Shown here: piece after piece, positions 36,913-46,992 of the stretch
How positions within the stretch are numbered: position 1 is the stretch's first letter
Layout of the letters: the number at the start of each line of letters is the position of its first letter
Source: CBIFWW01 sp966186435
Lineage (GTDB): Bacteria; Pseudomonadota; Gammaproteobacteria; Enterobacterales; Enterobacteriaceae
Length of the DNA stretch: 64,000 bases
Reading direction: 5' to 3'
Assembly (NCBI GenBank): GCA_966186435.1
Contig: CBIFWW010000002.1
Location: 1 to 64,000 of the forward strand
Made by a program: the position numbers and the translations under genes
Notes under the pieces: generated by a model
What the model was told of the DNA's origin: nothing
Seen by the model: only the letters and a program-made list of their open reading frames with translations
Database searches by the model: none

Positions 36913-39900
36913 TTAACCAATAATGCCCAGGCTATGGATGTGCTGAATCAGCCGGGCCTTATCATGAGCAGGATTTTCCGTCAGCAGCGCGTCTAAATGG
37001 CCGGTGGCGACATCCCCCTGCCCCAACCCCAGATACCCCAGGGCTTGCACAAACAGACAGTGCTGGCGATGGCGGGCTAACGGGTTGCCATCCAGCGCTA
37101 ACAGGTCAGGTAAGGAGACAGCAAAGAAATCCGCTTGAGGTGGGTTATCGGCCTGGCTGTTGCTCCATTCGATAAAGCCATTGAAGTGCTGGCGGGCTTG
37201 TTCTTGTTTGCCGAGAGCAGCCAATGCCATGCCCTGCCAGAACAAGTAATCCACCGGCTGGTCATTGTAATAGCGGCTGGCCGCCAGCCCCCCTTCCCCA
37301 CTACAAGCCTGCTCGAAGCAACGCTCGGCGGCGGCGCTGTCCCCTTGCTGACGGGCGCACCACCCCAGCAGGAACCACAGATCGTTATCTTTCTGGCCTG
37401 GTAATCGCCCTTCGCCCAAATTGAGCGGATAGTTCAGGCCGTCCTGCAGCAGTTTCTGTGCGTGGGTGAAATCGCTCTCGCCGATAGCCGCCAATGCCCT
37501 GCGCTGTTGGTTGATCAGATACTGGCCGGTGATCTTACCTTCGCCCCCCTCCCAGGGGTGGAACTGACGGGAAGCCAGGAGCTGGGCCGCTTGTTGGTTT
37601 TCACCGTGGATATGCCACAGGCTGAGGAGTTCAGCGGTCAGATCGTCTCGGGCCTGCACGACCTCCAGGCGGGTGGAAAGGCGATCAAGGCGAGCCGCCG
37701 TAGGCTGAGCGGTAAGCTTATCGAGGCAATCCAGCTCAAACAGGAAACGGGCGTTGTCTGGCTCCAGATCCACTGCCTTTTGTAGCCACTCCCGAGCCTG
37801 CTGCTGGTCGTGATTTTTGTTCCAGGCATGAATCCCCAGCAGACGCCAGGCGGGGGCGAAGCCGGGCTGAGCCGCCACGGTAAATTGCCAGCAGGCCACC
37901 GCATCCTGATAGCGGCGCTTGCTGTACCAGAAGCAACCCAACAGGTAGCGAGCGAAGGGGTGATCCGCCAGGCCCTGGAGCATGACCACTTCATCCAAGG
38001 TGTTGGGAAAACGCACTTTGATGCTAAAGCCAGCCTGGGCCTGAGCCACAAAGTTTTCCTGCTGGCCGGCATCCTGCGTAAGTGACGCCTGCCACAGGCG
38101 CGGCAGGGCTTCCGGGCTATCAATTAACGCCAGCAACTCGGCGGCCTGTTGTTCGGCCCCGAAGGAAACCAGCCATCCGGCCAACACGCTGGCATTGGTG
38201 CCACGGCGACCGGTCACCTCCAACAACCTCTGTAAGGCGCTGTCGCTGCCCTCAATCTGCCAGCGGGCATAATGCAGTACATAACTTAAAGGCCACTGCG
38301 CAAGGCATTCATCCACCCAGCGACGGGCCTGATGAACACCCCCGGTTTGCCACAGGGCCAGCGCTTTCAACCCCATCGCCAGGTTATTGGCCTGGTTGAA
38401 GCACAGGCTTTGGTTCGCCATGGTAAGGGCCTGATGGGCATCCCCGCGTTTCATCGCCAGCCGCGCCAGCCCCCAGAAAGCCGCGTCCTTACCACTGCCG
38501 CTCCAGGTGGCTTTGTAGAAGTGATCCCAGGCAGCAGTATCATCCCCCTGGCGCTCCAGCGCCCCGGCCAGCAACAGGCTGGCATCACCGTTTTGCGGAT
38601 TTTTATTGAGCCGCGTGGCGCGGGCCAACGCCGCCCGTGCGTGGTCGCTGGCGGCTTGCCAATCGGCCCGGTTCCAGGCCAGCTGCCCGGCGGCCACATT
38701 ATTGCGATAGTCGCCGCTATCGATCTCCAGCGCCCGCTGGTAGTAATCCCGGGCGAAGCGGCTGGCATGATGGTATTGCTCCAGGTGCTGGCCGATATAG
38801 AACAGCTCATCGGTATTACTTAGCGCCTGCGGTAACTCGGGGGCGGTAGCGGGCTGCGGCAGTGGCACCGGGGACGGAATATGCTCCAGATATTCCAGCA
38901 CGGTGCGTCCACTGGCCTCCACTACAGACATTGTCAGACGGGCCGCACCGGGTGTGGCGATTCTTTTTATCCACGTCATGCCCGGCGCCAGATCAAGACC
39001 CAGGCGCAAACATTCGCCTTCTGAATTGGTTAACACCACATTGACGCCCTCAAGGGGCGACACCGCATACACGCCGAGTACCAATTCATCACCGTCGCGC
39101 TCCAGTTTGAGTACCGCTTCGGTGCTGGCGTTCTGGACTGTGCCCAGATAGCTGTAGGGCATGAAGTTCTGGACGAAGACTTTCTCCTCCAGCGGCGCAA
39201 TCCAGGTGAAGTCCGGCTGGTTATCGGTGAACACTCCGGTCATCAGCTCAATATAAGGGCCGTTTTCATCGGTCAGGTTACGATCCCAGGCCAGCCCGAA
39301 ATCACCACTGCCCCAGCTCCACTGCTTTTTACCCGGTGAAACGTGGTGATCGGCCACATGCAGCAGGCCGCCCTGCTCCCCGTGGTGGTAAGCGCCCACA
39401 AAGTCGTAGTCGGATTTTTCCGCCATGTAGGAGGTAGGCACCGGAATGTTTTTGTAGCGCGAGATATCGACCCCGGCGGAATAATCCACCTTGTAGTAGG
39501 TACCCCGAGCGATAGGGAAGGCAGAAACATCGCGCTTGCCGTGGTCAAACACCGCCGTCACATCTGGTGGGAACACGCTCTGATGCTCGTCCCCACCTTT
39601 TACCGCCGGGTTGGCCCACCACAGGAAGTGGCGCGGGGTGCTGTTGGGGTTAAAGACTTTGCCGGTGATCTCCACCAGCGCCTTTTCCGGATAGAGTTTA
39701 AACCCGGTCATCGCCTGAAGGCCGCGCATTGGCTCCAGCTCCCCCAGCCATACAGTGGCACTGCCATCCTCCGCCTGCTGGATTTGCATATCAACTGGCA
39801 TAAAGGTGGTTGGCCGGTGGTGCTGGGGCCAATTGAATTCAATACCTCCTGAAATCCACGGCCCCACCAGCCCCACTAAAGCCGGTTTGACCACTTCGTT

Positions 39901-40188
39901 GTAGTAGACAAAATCACGCTCCCTCACCTTGTCCCAAGCCCGATGGATACGGCCACCCAGTTCCGGCAGCAGCAGGATGCGGATAAAGTCGTTCTCCAGC
40001 CATACCCCCTGGTACTCGCGCATCTCACGCTCGCCGGTCAGGGTATCAATTACCCCCCAGGGATAGACGGCACCGGAAGAACCCTGGTATACCCGGTTCT
40101 CGAGGAACATAGGGTTGGGATCTTCCTGGCCGGTAGTCCAGGTGGGTAGACTCAAGGTTTCTTTCCAGACTTTGACGGGGCTGTACAT
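36913..40188 (-). CDS. DUF5107 and TPR protein, probable carbohydrate-acting protein
   Basis: A 1091-residue protein without signal peptide, thus cytoplasmic. The first ~400 residues match the DUF5107 family, which has a mutarotase-like beta-sandwich look (ELGGRIHRAWDK, GGIEFNWPQHHRPTT, FLWWANPAV, WSWGSGDFGLAWDR). From about 460 to the end are many TPR-like helical repeats (ALEIDSGDYRNNVAAGQLAWNR and similar). It is the first gene of a three-gene cluster with a sugar porter and a mutarotase, and a ROK regulator diverges from it. It is probably an enzyme or binding protein for an imported glycoside; the reaction is unknown. The ATG at 40188 is preferred to the TTG before it, with GGAG 10 bases upstream. 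Confidence 0.8.
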   Translation of the reverse strand: MYSPVKVWKETLSLPTWTTGQEDPNPMFLENRVYQGSSGAVYPWGVIDTLTGEREMREYQGVWLENDFIRILLLPELGGRIHRAWDKVRERDFVYYNEVVKPALVGLVGPWISGGIEFNWPQHHRPTTFMPVDMQIQQAEDGSATVWLGELEPMRGLQAMTGFKLYPEKALVEITGKVFNPNSTPRHFLWWANPAVKGGDEHQSVFPPDVTAVFDHGKRDVSAFPIARGTYYKVDYSAGVDISRYKNIPVPTSYMAEKSDYDFVGAYHHGEQGGLLHVADHHVSPGKKQWSWGSGDFGLAWDRNLTDENGPYIELMTGVFTDNQPDFTWIAPLEEKVFVQNFMPYSYLGTVQNASTEAVLKLERDGDELVLGVYAVSPLEGVNVVLTNSEGECLRLGLDLAPGMTWIKRIATPGAARLTMSVVEASGRTVLEYLEHIPSPVPLPQPATAPELPQALSNTDELFYIGQHLEQYHHASRFARDYYQRALEIDSGDYRNNVAAGQLAWNRADWQAASDHARAALARATRLNKNPQNGDASLLLAGALERQGDDTAAWDHFYKATWSGSGKDAAFWGLARLAMKRGDAHQALTMANQSLCFNQANNLAMGLKALALWQTGGVHQARRWVDECLAQWPLSYVLHYARWQIEGSDSALQRLLEVTGRRGTNASVLAGWLVSFGAEQQAAELLALIDSPEALPRLWQASLTQDAGQQENFVAQAQAGFSIKVRFPNTLDEVVMLQGLADHPFARYLLGCFWYSKRRYQDAVACWQFTVAAQPGFAPAWRLLGIHAWNKNHDQQQAREWLQKAVDLEPDNARFLFELDCLDKLTAQPTAARLDRLSTRLEVVQARDDLTAELLSLWHIHGENQQAAQLLASRQFHPWEGGEGKITGQYLINQQRRALAAIGESDFTHAQKLLQDGLNYPLNLGEGRLPGQKDNDLWFLLGWCARQQGDSAAAERCFEQACSGEGGLAASRYYNDQPVDYLFWQGMALAALGKQEQARQHFNGFIEWSNSQADNPPQADFFAVSLPDLLALDGNPLARHRQHCLFVQALGYLGLGQGDVATGHLDALLTENPAHDKARLIQHIHSLGIIG

Positions 40189-40263
40189 CAATGGCGCTCT
40201 CCAGTAAAAAAAGGTGAGTAATAGACGTTTTCAGCACAGTGTAGAGAGCCTAAAGCGCGGGGA

Positions 40264-40284
40264 ATTGCGCACTAATCACGCAAT
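40264..40284. promoter_or_regulatory. Operator-like palindrome between the DUF5107 and ROK genes
   Basis: ATTGCG, nine bases, CGCAAT: a perfect 6+6 dyad in the 117-base divergent gap, 21 bases before the ROK start codon. Half-sites with a 9-base spacer suit the NagC/Mlc regulator family. It is the best candidate for the operator of the ROK regulator. Confidence 0.6.
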
Positions 40285-40305
40285 ACAGTTAAGGGAGTTA
40301 AGTGA

Positions 40306-41496
40306 ATGGAGCGGTTAGGGCTAAATAATCAACGGGTCAGGGCCATCAACAATAAGCTGTTTCTTACCCTGCTTTGGCAGCATAAAACCTTAAGTAAATC
40401 CCGGCTGGCCCAGTTGACGGGGCTTTCCATACCGGCGGTGAGCAATATCCTTGATCAGCTGCTTAAGGAAGGCCGCATTAGCCACCAGGCCAATGAGGAT
40501 ACCGGGCGCGGAGTAAGTGCCGGGAATTATCAACTGCCGGAAAGCGGAGACTGGGTGCTGTGCCTGAATGTCACACCCTACCGCATTGAGAGCCAACTGG
40601 CGGATAGCCGGATGATGGCTGTCGGGGAGTATCATCAGCAGGCCATCCGTGCCACTACCCCAGAGTCCCTGTTGACGGCCATCAGCCAATGTTGGCGGGA
40701 GCATACCCGGCGCTGGCCGGGGCAATGCATCAATCTGGCCCTCGGCATTCATGGCCAGGTTGACCCACAAACAGGGGTGTCCCAGACCATGCCCCAGGCA
40801 CCGTGGACGCGCCCGGTGGAGTTTAAATATCTGTTGGAGGCGCAGCTAAACATCCGGGTGTTGCTGGATAATGACTGCGTGATGCTGGCCCTGGCGGAGA
40901 AATGGCAAAGCCCGGCGCGCCGCGACAATTTCTGCGTAATTAACGTGGATTACGGTATCGGCTCATCGATGGTGATTGACCGCCAAATATGGCGCGGCAG
41001 CCTGTACGGTAGCGGCCAGATTGGCCACACCATCGTCAACCCGGACGGCAGCCACTGTGCCTGCGGCCGCTATGGCTGCCTGGAAACGGTAGCGTCATTG
41101 CAGGCCCTTAAGCGCCAGACGCGCATAGGGTTAAAGACCCAGCCCGGCCCTCAGTCATTGGACCCTGAGCAGGTCACCACTGCCCAATTGATTGCCCTGT
41201 GGCAGCAGGGGGATGAAAGTATAAGCCGCTGGGCTGAGAGCGCCGCCCGGGCCATCGGCCTGAGCCTGTATAACTTCCTTAACACCCTCAATATTAACCA
41301 GATTATTTTCTATGGCCGCAGCTGTGCCTTTGGGGACAATTGGTTGGCGGTGATTAAGCAGCAAGTTGGGTTTAACCCCTTTGACCACAGTGATAGCCCA
41401 GCCCAGGCCACGGATATCTGCTTCGGCCAGTTGACCCGGCCCCAGCAATTGCTGGGCATCGGCTGGCTGTATGTGGAGGAGGCGCTTCAGGCGTAA
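40306..41496 (+). CDS. ROK family transcriptional regulator (NagC/Mlc-like)
   Basis: A 396-residue regulator: an N-terminal winged helix (about 15-65, SRLAQLTGLSIPAVSNILDQLLKEG), then a ROK sugar-binding domain with the zinc motif CACGRYGCLE (about 247-256) and a GIHGQV-type loop. The active-site DND (LLDNDCVMLALAE) is retained. The gene diverges from the DUF5107/porter/mutarotase cluster and probably represses it until a sugar binds. Length is standard for Mlc/NagC. The inducer is not known. Confidence 0.88.
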   Translation: MERLGLNNQRVRAINNKLFLTLLWQHKTLSKSRLAQLTGLSIPAVSNILDQLLKEGRISHQANEDTGRGVSAGNYQLPESGDWVLCLNVTPYRIESQLADSRMMAVGEYHQQAIRATTPESLLTAISQCWREHTRRWPGQCINLALGIHGQVDPQTGVSQTMPQAPWTRPVEFKYLLEAQLNIRVLLDNDCVMLALAEKWQSPARRDNFCVINVDYGIGSSMVIDRQIWRGSLYGSGQIGHTIVNPDGSHCACGRYGCLETVASLQALKRQTRIGLKTQPGPQSLDPEQVTTAQLIALWQQGDESISRWAESAARAIGLSLYNFLNTLNINQIIFYGRSCAFGDNWLAVIKQQVGFNPFDHSDSPAQATDICFGQLTRPQQLLGIGWLYVEEALQA

Positions 41497-41498
41497 AA

Positions 41499-41520
41499 AA
41501 ACCGGCTCGAAGGCCGGTTT
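41499..41520. terminator. Shared terminator of the ROK gene and glyA
   Basis: AAACCGGC and GCCGGTTT pair around a 6-base loop, with A and T runs on the two sides, in the 41-base gap between the two convergent genes. Confidence 0.85.
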
Positions 41521-41537
41521 CTCATCAGGCGAAATGA

Positions 41538-42791
41538 TTATGCGTAAACTGGGAAACGGGCGCAGATATCCAGTACTTTGCCTTTCACGCGTTCGATGGT
41601 GGCTTCATCATTGATGTTGTCCAGCACATCACACATCCAGCCAGCCAGTTCTTTCACTTCCGCTTCTTTAAAGCCGCGACGGGTCACCGCAGGGGAACCG
41701 ATACGTATGCCGGAGGTCACAAACGGGCTTTTTGGATCGTTTGGTACGCTGTTTTTATTCACGGTGATGTTGGCACGGCCCAGGGCAGCGTCAGCTTCTT
41801 TACCGGTCAGATTTTTGTCTACCAGATCCAGCAGGAACAGGTGGTTTTCGGTGCTGCCAGAAACCACTTTATAACCACGGTCCAGGAACACTTCCACCAT
41901 TGCTTTGGCGTTTTTTGCGACCTGCTGCTGGTAAACCTTGAATTCTGGCTCCATGGCTTCTTTCAATGCCACGGCTTTTGCCGCGATGACATGCATCAAC
42001 GGGCCACCCTGTGCGCTTGGGAACACAGCGGAATTCAGTTTTTTGTACATTTCTTCGCTACCGCCCTTCGCCAGGATCAGGCCACCGCGTGGGCCTGCCA
42101 GGGTTTTATGGGTGGTGGTTGTAACCACGTGCGCGTGGGGTACCGGGTTAGGGTAAACGCCCGCGGCAATCAGGCCAGCCACGTGGGCCATATCAACAAA
42201 CAGATGAGCGCCGATGCTGTCGGCAATTTCACGCATTCTTGCCCAATCAACCACACCGGAATAAGCAGAGAAACCGCCGATGATCATCTTAGGCTGGTGT
42301 TCTTTAGCCTGCTTGGCCATATCGTCATAGTCAATTTTGCCAGACTCATCGATGCCGTAAGGGATGATGTTGTACAGTTTTCCGGAGAAGTTCACCGGGG
42401 AGCCGTGGGTCAAGTGGCCGCCCTGGGCCAGGTTCATGCCCAATACGGTATCGCCCGGTTGCAACAGTGCGGTGTAAACCGCGAAGTTAGCCTGGGAGCC
42501 GGAGTGTGGCTGCACGTTGGCGTAGTCAGCACCGAACAGCTCTTTAGCACGGTCGATAGCCAGCTGCTCGACGATGTCCACGTACTCGCAACCACCGTAA
42601 TAACGCTTGCCCGGATAGCCTTCGGCGTATTTGTTGGTCAGCTGAGAACCCTGAGCCTGCATCACACGCGGGCTGGTGTAGTTTTCGGAGGCGATCAGTT
42701 CGATATGCTCTTCCTGACGTACTTTCTCTTGCTCCATGGCCTGCCAAAGCTCGGCATCATAATCGGCAATGTTCATTTCACGCTTTAACAT
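41538..42791 (-). CDS. glyA: Serine hydroxymethyltransferase
   Basis: PLP enzyme that converts serine and tetrahydrofolate to glycine and 5,10-methylene-tetrahydrofolate, the chief source of one-carbon units. PLP lysine in [14 protein letters not shown]; length 417 equals E. coli, with near identity. The start [12 protein letters not shown] has GGAG 6 bases upstream; the 37-residue upstream extension covers the promoter. A PurR box lies upstream, linking it to purL in this window. Confidence 0.98.
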   Translation of the reverse strand: MLKREMNIADYDAELWQAMEQEKVRQEEHIELIASENYTSPRVMQAQGSQLTNKYAEGYPGKRYYGGCEYVDIVEQLAIDRAKELFGADYANVQPHSGSQANFAVYTALLQPGDTVLGMNLAQGGHLTHGSPVNFSGKLYNIIPYGIDESGKIDYDDMAKQAKEHQPKMIIGGFSAYSGVVDWARMREIADSIGAHLFVDMAHVAGLIAAGVYPNPVPHAHVVTTTTHKTLAGPRGGLILAKGGSEEMYKKLNSAVFPSAQGGPLMHVIAAKAVALKEAMEPEFKVYQQQVAKNAKAMVEVFLDRGYKVVSGSTENHLFLLDLVDKNLTGKEADAALGRANITVNKNSVPNDPKSPFVTSGIRIGSPAVTRRGFKEAEVKELAGWMCDVLDNINDEATIERVKGKVLDICARFPVYA

Positions 42792-42849
42792 CCGCATCTC
42801 CTGCTCAGCTAACATTAATTTTAGGGTACGCCTCTCGGCGAAGGGCAAC

Positions 42850-42855
42850 AGTATA
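42850..42855 (-). promoter_or_regulatory. Probable -10 hexamer of the glyA promoter
   Basis: TATACT on the minus strand about 60 bases upstream of the glyA start codon and downstream of the PurR box. The -35 element is not clear, as expected for an activator-dependent (MetR) promoter. Confidence 0.5.
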
Positions 42856-42896
42856 ACTGATTCATTTTGTGATAACAGGTCTTGACACAGCTTTTT

Positions 42897-42912
42897 ACGC
42901 AAACGATTGGCT
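42897..42912. promoter_or_regulatory. PurR box of glyA
   Basis: ACGCAAACGATTGGCT resembles the PurR operator (ACGCAAACGTTTTCGT), in particular the one of E. coli glyA, ahead of the glyA promoter. Confidence 0.7.
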
Positions 42913-43023
42913 AGGCATGGAATAAGGTTTTTATAAACTTATTCCTGAGATAAAACCGCGGGATTTCTTTTCAGGATGTGATGCGTAATTTTCATGTCCA
43001 TTGGCCATTCAAGCAATCAGTAG

Positions 43024-43050
43024 TTTACAAAGAGTGTGGTTATTTATAAC
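43024..43050 (+). promoter_or_regulatory. Probable hmp promoter
   Basis: TTTACA (43024-43029) and TATAAC (43045-43050) with a short spacer of 15 bases. The -10 hexamer overlaps the NsrR site, which would explain repression; another register is possible. Confidence 0.45.
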
Positions 43051-43069
43051 ATGCATTTCAAATGCAGTT
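43048..43069 (+). promoter_or_regulatory. NsrR operator of hmp
   Basis: Half-sites AACATGCATTT and AAATGCAGTT around one base match the NsrR consensus AANATGCATTT-N-AAATGCATNTT. NsrR represses hmp until nitric oxide destroys its cluster. Confidence 0.8.
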
Positions 43070-43088
43070 ATTAAAATGCAGTTATTAA
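43061..43088 (+). repeat. Tandem 14-base repeat overlapping the NsrR site
   Basis: AATGCAGTTATTAA occurs twice in tandem without spacer. The first copy includes the right half of the NsrR operator, so the duplication doubles the half-site between promoter and hmp. Confidence 0.8.
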
Positions 43089-43108
43089 AATAAGTACATG
43101 GAGAAAGT

Positions 43109-44299
43109 ATGTTAGACGCCCAAACTATCGCGGTAGTGAAATCCACCCTTCCCCTGCTAGCGGCCACCGGCCCGAAACTCACCGCCCACTTTTATGACCG
43201 GATGTTTGCCCATAACCCGGAACTGAAAGAGATTTTCAATATGAGCAACCAGCGCAACGGCGATCAGCGCGAGGCCCTGTTCAACGCGATCTGCGCCTAT
43301 GCGACCAATATTGAAAACCTGGCGGCCCTGCTGCCAGCGGTAGAAAAGATCGCCCAGAAACACACCAGCTTCCAAATAAGCCCGCAGCAGTATGACATTG
43401 TCGGCCAGCACCTGCTGGCGACCCTTGATGAGATGTTTAGCCCCGGCGCGGAAGTGTTGGATGCCTGGGGTAAAGCCTATGGCGTGTTGGCGGGTGTCTT
43501 TATCAGCCGTGAAGACCAAATTTATCAAGCCAATGCTGATAAAACCGGCGGCTGGCGCGGCACCCGTGCTTTCCGTATTACCCGTAAGCAGCCGCAAAGC
43601 AGCGCCATCACCAGCTTTGAATTATCGCCAGTGGATGGGGAGGCGGTGGCCGATTATCAGCCAGGCCAATATCTGGCGCTGTGGTTGAAGCCGGAAGGGT
43701 TTAAACATCAGGAAATTCGCCAATACTCCCTGACCCGCCAGCCCAATGGTAAAAGTTACCGGATTGCGGTGAAACGGGATGACCAGGGCCAGGTGTCCAG
43801 TTGGCTGCATCAGCATGGTCAGGAAGGGGATATTGTGCAGGTGGCCGCCCCTGCCGGGGATTTCTTTATGGCCGTTGAACCCACTACGCCGGTGACGTTG
43901 ATTTCCGGCGGCGTCGGGCAGACCCCTATGCTGGCAATGCTGAATACCCTGGCCAATAACGGCCATTTGGCTCAGGTAAACTGGCTACACAGCGCCATCG
44001 ATGGCAGCCTCCACGCCTTCCGCGAGGAAGTGGCCGGGTTAGGGGCGTTACTGCCGCGCTTTAATCAGCGGGTGTGGTTCACCCAACCATTAGCAGCAGA
44101 CCGCGCCGGGGTGGATTTTGATTATCAAGGGAAAATGGATTTGATGGCGCAGGAAGGATTGCTTAGCGACCCGGCAATGGCGTTTTATCTGTGCGGGCCG
44201 CTGGGCTTTATGCAGATGGCCGCCGGGCAACTGGTGGCATTAGGCGTAGACACCGGGCGCATTCACTATGAAGTGTTTGGCCCCCACAAAGTACTTTAG
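43109..44299 (+). CDS. hmp: Flavohaemoglobin (nitric oxide dioxygenase)
   Basis: Detoxifies nitric oxide to nitrate using oxygen and NAD(P)H. The globin domain (1-140) keeps Tyr29, Phe43, Gln53 and the proximal His85; a FAD-binding ferredoxin reductase domain (about 150-260, [11 protein letters not shown]) and an NAD-binding domain ([20 protein letters not shown]) follow. Length 396 equals E. coli. It diverges from glyA; NsrR should regulate it. The ERIC element begins 24 bases after its stop codon. Confidence 0.98.
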   Translation: MLDAQTIAVVKSTLPLLAATGPKLTAHFYDRMFAHNPELKEIFNMSNQRNGDQREALFNAICAYATNIENLAALLPAVEKIAQKHTSFQISPQQYDIVGQHLLATLDEMFSPGAEVLDAWGKAYGVLAGVFISREDQIYQANADKTGGWRGTRAFRITRKQPQSSAITSFELSPVDGEAVADYQPGQYLALWLKPEGFKHQEIRQYSLTRQPNGKSYRIAVKRDDQGQVSSWLHQHGQEGDIVQVAAPAGDFFMAVEPTTPVTLISGGVGQTPMLAMLNTLANNGHLAQVNWLHSAIDGSLHAFREEVAGLGALLPRFNQRVWFTQPLAADRAGVDFDYQGKMDLMAQEGLLSDPAMAFYLCGPLGFMQMAAGQLVALGVDTGRIHYEVFGPHKVL

Positions 44300-44322
44300 T
44301 CCGCCTGATTTATCTTGAGTGA

Positions 44323-44448
44323 ATTACCCTAAATAATTCAAGTTGCAGGCAGGCGGCAACGCAGCGAATCCCCAGGAGCTTACTCAGGTAAGTGACTGGG
44401 GTGAGCGAGGAGAGCCAACGCACCTGCGGCTTGAAGTATGACGGGTAA

Positions 44449-44449
<1 letters not shown>
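44323..44449. repeat. Full-length ERIC element
   Basis: Exactly 127 bases, the canonical ERIC length, with inverted ends (ATTACCC...GGGTAAT) and a central palindrome that contains the well-known primer regions (AATCCCCAGGAGCTTAC and GTAAGTGACTGGGGTGAGCG). It fills the space between the convergent hmp and glnB; its right end touches the last base of the glnB stop codon, so it is in the 3' untranslated region of both. It probably serves as mRNA end structure or terminator here. Confidence 0.93.
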
Positions 44450-44796
<347 letters not shown>

Positions 44797-44889
44797 TTAA
44801 TAACCTAAGCGGCGGTGTAGGGCCTGAATGGGGGTCTTATTTTTAGCGCTGCCTAAATTACCATAGGGGGTAATTCAGGCGCTACAAAA

Positions 44890-46227
44890 CTACTCTTTAA
44901 AGTCTGTGGCATCCAGTTCATGGCGCGACAGTAGTTTATAAAATTCAGTGCGATTGCGCCCCGCCATACGCGCGGCATGGGTCACATTCCCCTTGGTAAT
45001 TTGCAGCAACTTCCGCAAATAGTTTAATTCGAACTGATGACGGGCCTCGGCAAAGGTCGGCAGAACGGTATTCTCCCCTTCCAGGGCTTGGGCCACCAAC
45101 CCATCGCCAATCACCGGCGAGGAGGTCAGCGCCACACACTGCTCAATGACGTTCACCAGTTGGCGCACATTACCGGGCCAGCTGGCAGCCATCAGGCGCT
45201 TCGTAGCATCGCTGGAGAAACTACGGACAAAGGGTTTGTGGCGCTCGGCACTCTGGCGTAGCAGCTCGTTAGCCAGCAGCGGGATATCTTCGGAACGCTC
45301 CTGCAAGGCCGGGAGTTTCAGGCTAACCACGTTCAGGCGGTAGAACAGATCTTCACGGAACTCGCCGCGCCCCATCGCCTTAGGCAAATCCCGGTGGGTA
45401 GCGGAAAGGATACGGACATTGATGTCGATATCGCGGTTGCTCCCCAGCGGGCGCACTTTGCGCTCCTGCAACACCCGCAGCAGCTTCACCTGCAGGGCGG
45501 CGGGCATATCGCCAATTTCATCGAGGAATAGCGTGCCGCTTTCCGCTGCCTGGAATAACCCTTCCCGGCTACTGACCGCCCCGGTAAAGGCACCGCGGGC
45601 ATGGCCGAACAACTCAGACTCCAGTAGTTGCTCTGGCAGTGCCCCACAGTTGATGGCGATAAACGGCTTCCCGGCCCGGGGGCTGGCATTATGGATTGCC
45701 CGGGCTAGCACCTCTTTACCGGTGCCGCTCTGGCCGTTGATCAACACGCTCACGTCAGATTGGGCCACCATATGGGCCTGCTCCAGCAGCCGCAGCATCA
45801 GCGGGCTACGGGTGACAATCCCCGCCCGCCAGCCGTCATCACTGGCAGAAACCGAATTCGCCAGGGCATCGTTGATAGCCTGATAGAGCGCGTCTTTATC
45901 CACCGGTTTGGTCAGAAAGCTAAATACCCCCTGCTGGGTGGCGGCTACCGCGTCGGGGATAGAACCGTGGGCGGTGAGGATAATTACCGGCAAGCCCGGG
46001 TGAGTCTTCTGGATCTCGCCAAACAACTGCATACCATCCATTTCATCCATGCGCAGGTCACTTATCACCAGGTCGGCCTTTTCACGAGCCAGCGCCCGCA
46101 GCGCTTCTTGCCCGCTGGCGGCGGTGGTGACGTTATAGCCTTCGCTACCGAGGCGTAACCCCAGCAGCTTTAATAGCCCCGGATCGTCATCCACCAGCAA
46201 CAGTTTGGCGGCATTTCGCTGTGTCAT
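44890..46227 (-). CDS. glrR: Sigma-54 dependent response regulator GlrR (QseF)
   Basis: Response regulator that activates glmY with sigma 54. Receiver domain at about 8-120 with D57 as phosphorylation site; AAA+ domain at about 135-370 with the Walker A GQSGTGKE, the sigma-54 contact loop GAFTGA and GESRE-type ELFGHARGAFTG; C-terminal helix-turn-helix (AARMAGRNRTEFYKLLSRH). Length 445 (E. coli 444). Its ATG overlaps the qseG stop codon (ATGA). Confidence 0.97.
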   Translation of the reverse strand: MTQRNAAKLLLVDDDPGLLKLLGLRLGSEGYNVTTAASGQEALRALAREKADLVISDLRMDEMDGMQLFGEIQKTHPGLPVIILTAHGSIPDAVAATQQGVFSFLTKPVDKDALYQAINDALANSVSASDDGWRAGIVTRSPLMLRLLEQAHMVAQSDVSVLINGQSGTGKEVLARAIHNASPRAGKPFIAINCGALPEQLLESELFGHARGAFTGAVSSREGLFQAAESGTLFLDEIGDMPAALQVKLLRVLQERKVRPLGSNRDIDINVRILSATHRDLPKAMGRGEFREDLFYRLNVVSLKLPALQERSEDIPLLANELLRQSAERHKPFVRSFSSDATKRLMAASWPGNVRQLVNVIEQCVALTSSPVIGDGLVAQALEGENTVLPTFAEARHQFELNYLRKLLQITKGNVTHAARMAGRNRTEFYKLLSRHELDATDFKE

Positions 46228-46985
46228 GGCTTGGTATTCTCCTGTGTCCCTTTGTCCGGGCTATCGCCAGGGGCCAGGGTATCGTTATCATCGTCAGCGT
46301 CCTGCGGTTTCGCTTTATCCACGGCAGAATTGGCGCTATCAGGGTTGTAGCTGGTGCCCACTTTACGGCTGGAAAGCTGGCGTTCGATATCCGTCAGGTT
46401 CTCCAGTTTGCGGGTGGTTAGGCTAAGCTGAGACTGCAAATGGGTATTTTGCTGGCGTAGTACATCCAGTTCGATATCGCTGTTTTGCTGCAATTTATTG
46501 TAGCGACCGCGCTCGCTCACCAGTTTCAACTCCCGAAACTGACCATCGCGCCACAGCTGGAACAGCGGCCTGACTGACGGCGGAATTTCCCAAGCGGCGC
46601 TGTTCAGTACCGACATATAACGGCGGCGCTCAGTGGGGGTAATACGGGCATTAGCCAATACGATGCCCTGGCGGAAGGCTGCCTGCCAGGTCTCATCCGG
46701 CCAGCGGTGGGCCATCACCCGGGCCTGCTCAGGGGAGAGCCGGTCAGCGCAGTCCATCCAGCGCAGCCAGAACAACGGGTTGTTTTCCACCACGTGGCCC
46801 TGAAGTTGCCAGACATCTTCACAGTTGGCGGCCAGATAATCCGCCACCTGTTGTTCCGGTGCCACAGGCTCTGGGTTGGGCTTCACCAGGCTGTGGACGT
46901 TGTGTTGGACACAGCCTGCCAGCAGAAGCGCCGGAGCCAGTGCCACCAGCCAGCGGCGTGCCGAAGGCAGTAAATAATCAGTCAT
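46224..46985 (-). CDS. qseG: Outer-membrane lipoprotein QseG
   Basis: Lipoprotein that interacts with the periplasmic domain of GlrK and stimulates its kinase activity. Lipobox LLAGC at 21-25; a helical domain follows and then a coiled-coil-like region (about 168-205, LDVLRQQNTHLQSQLSLTTRKLENL) and an acidic disordered tail. The gene lies 7 bases after glrK and overlaps glrR by 4 bases. Length 253 agrees with E. coli QseG (237) plus a longer tail. Confidence 0.94.
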   Translation of the reverse strand: MTDYLLPSARRWLVALAPALLLAGCVQHNVHSLVKPNPEPVAPEQQVADYLAANCEDVWQLQGHVVENNPLFWLRWMDCADRLSPEQARVMAHRWPDETWQAAFRQGIVLANARITPTERRRYMSVLNSAAWEIPPSVRPLFQLWRDGQFRELKLVSERGRYNKLQQNSDIELDVLRQQNTHLQSQLSLTTRKLENLTDIERQLSSRKVGTSYNPDSANSAVDKAKPQDADDDNDTLAPGDSPDKGTQENTKP

Positions 46986-46992
46986 TTATTTT

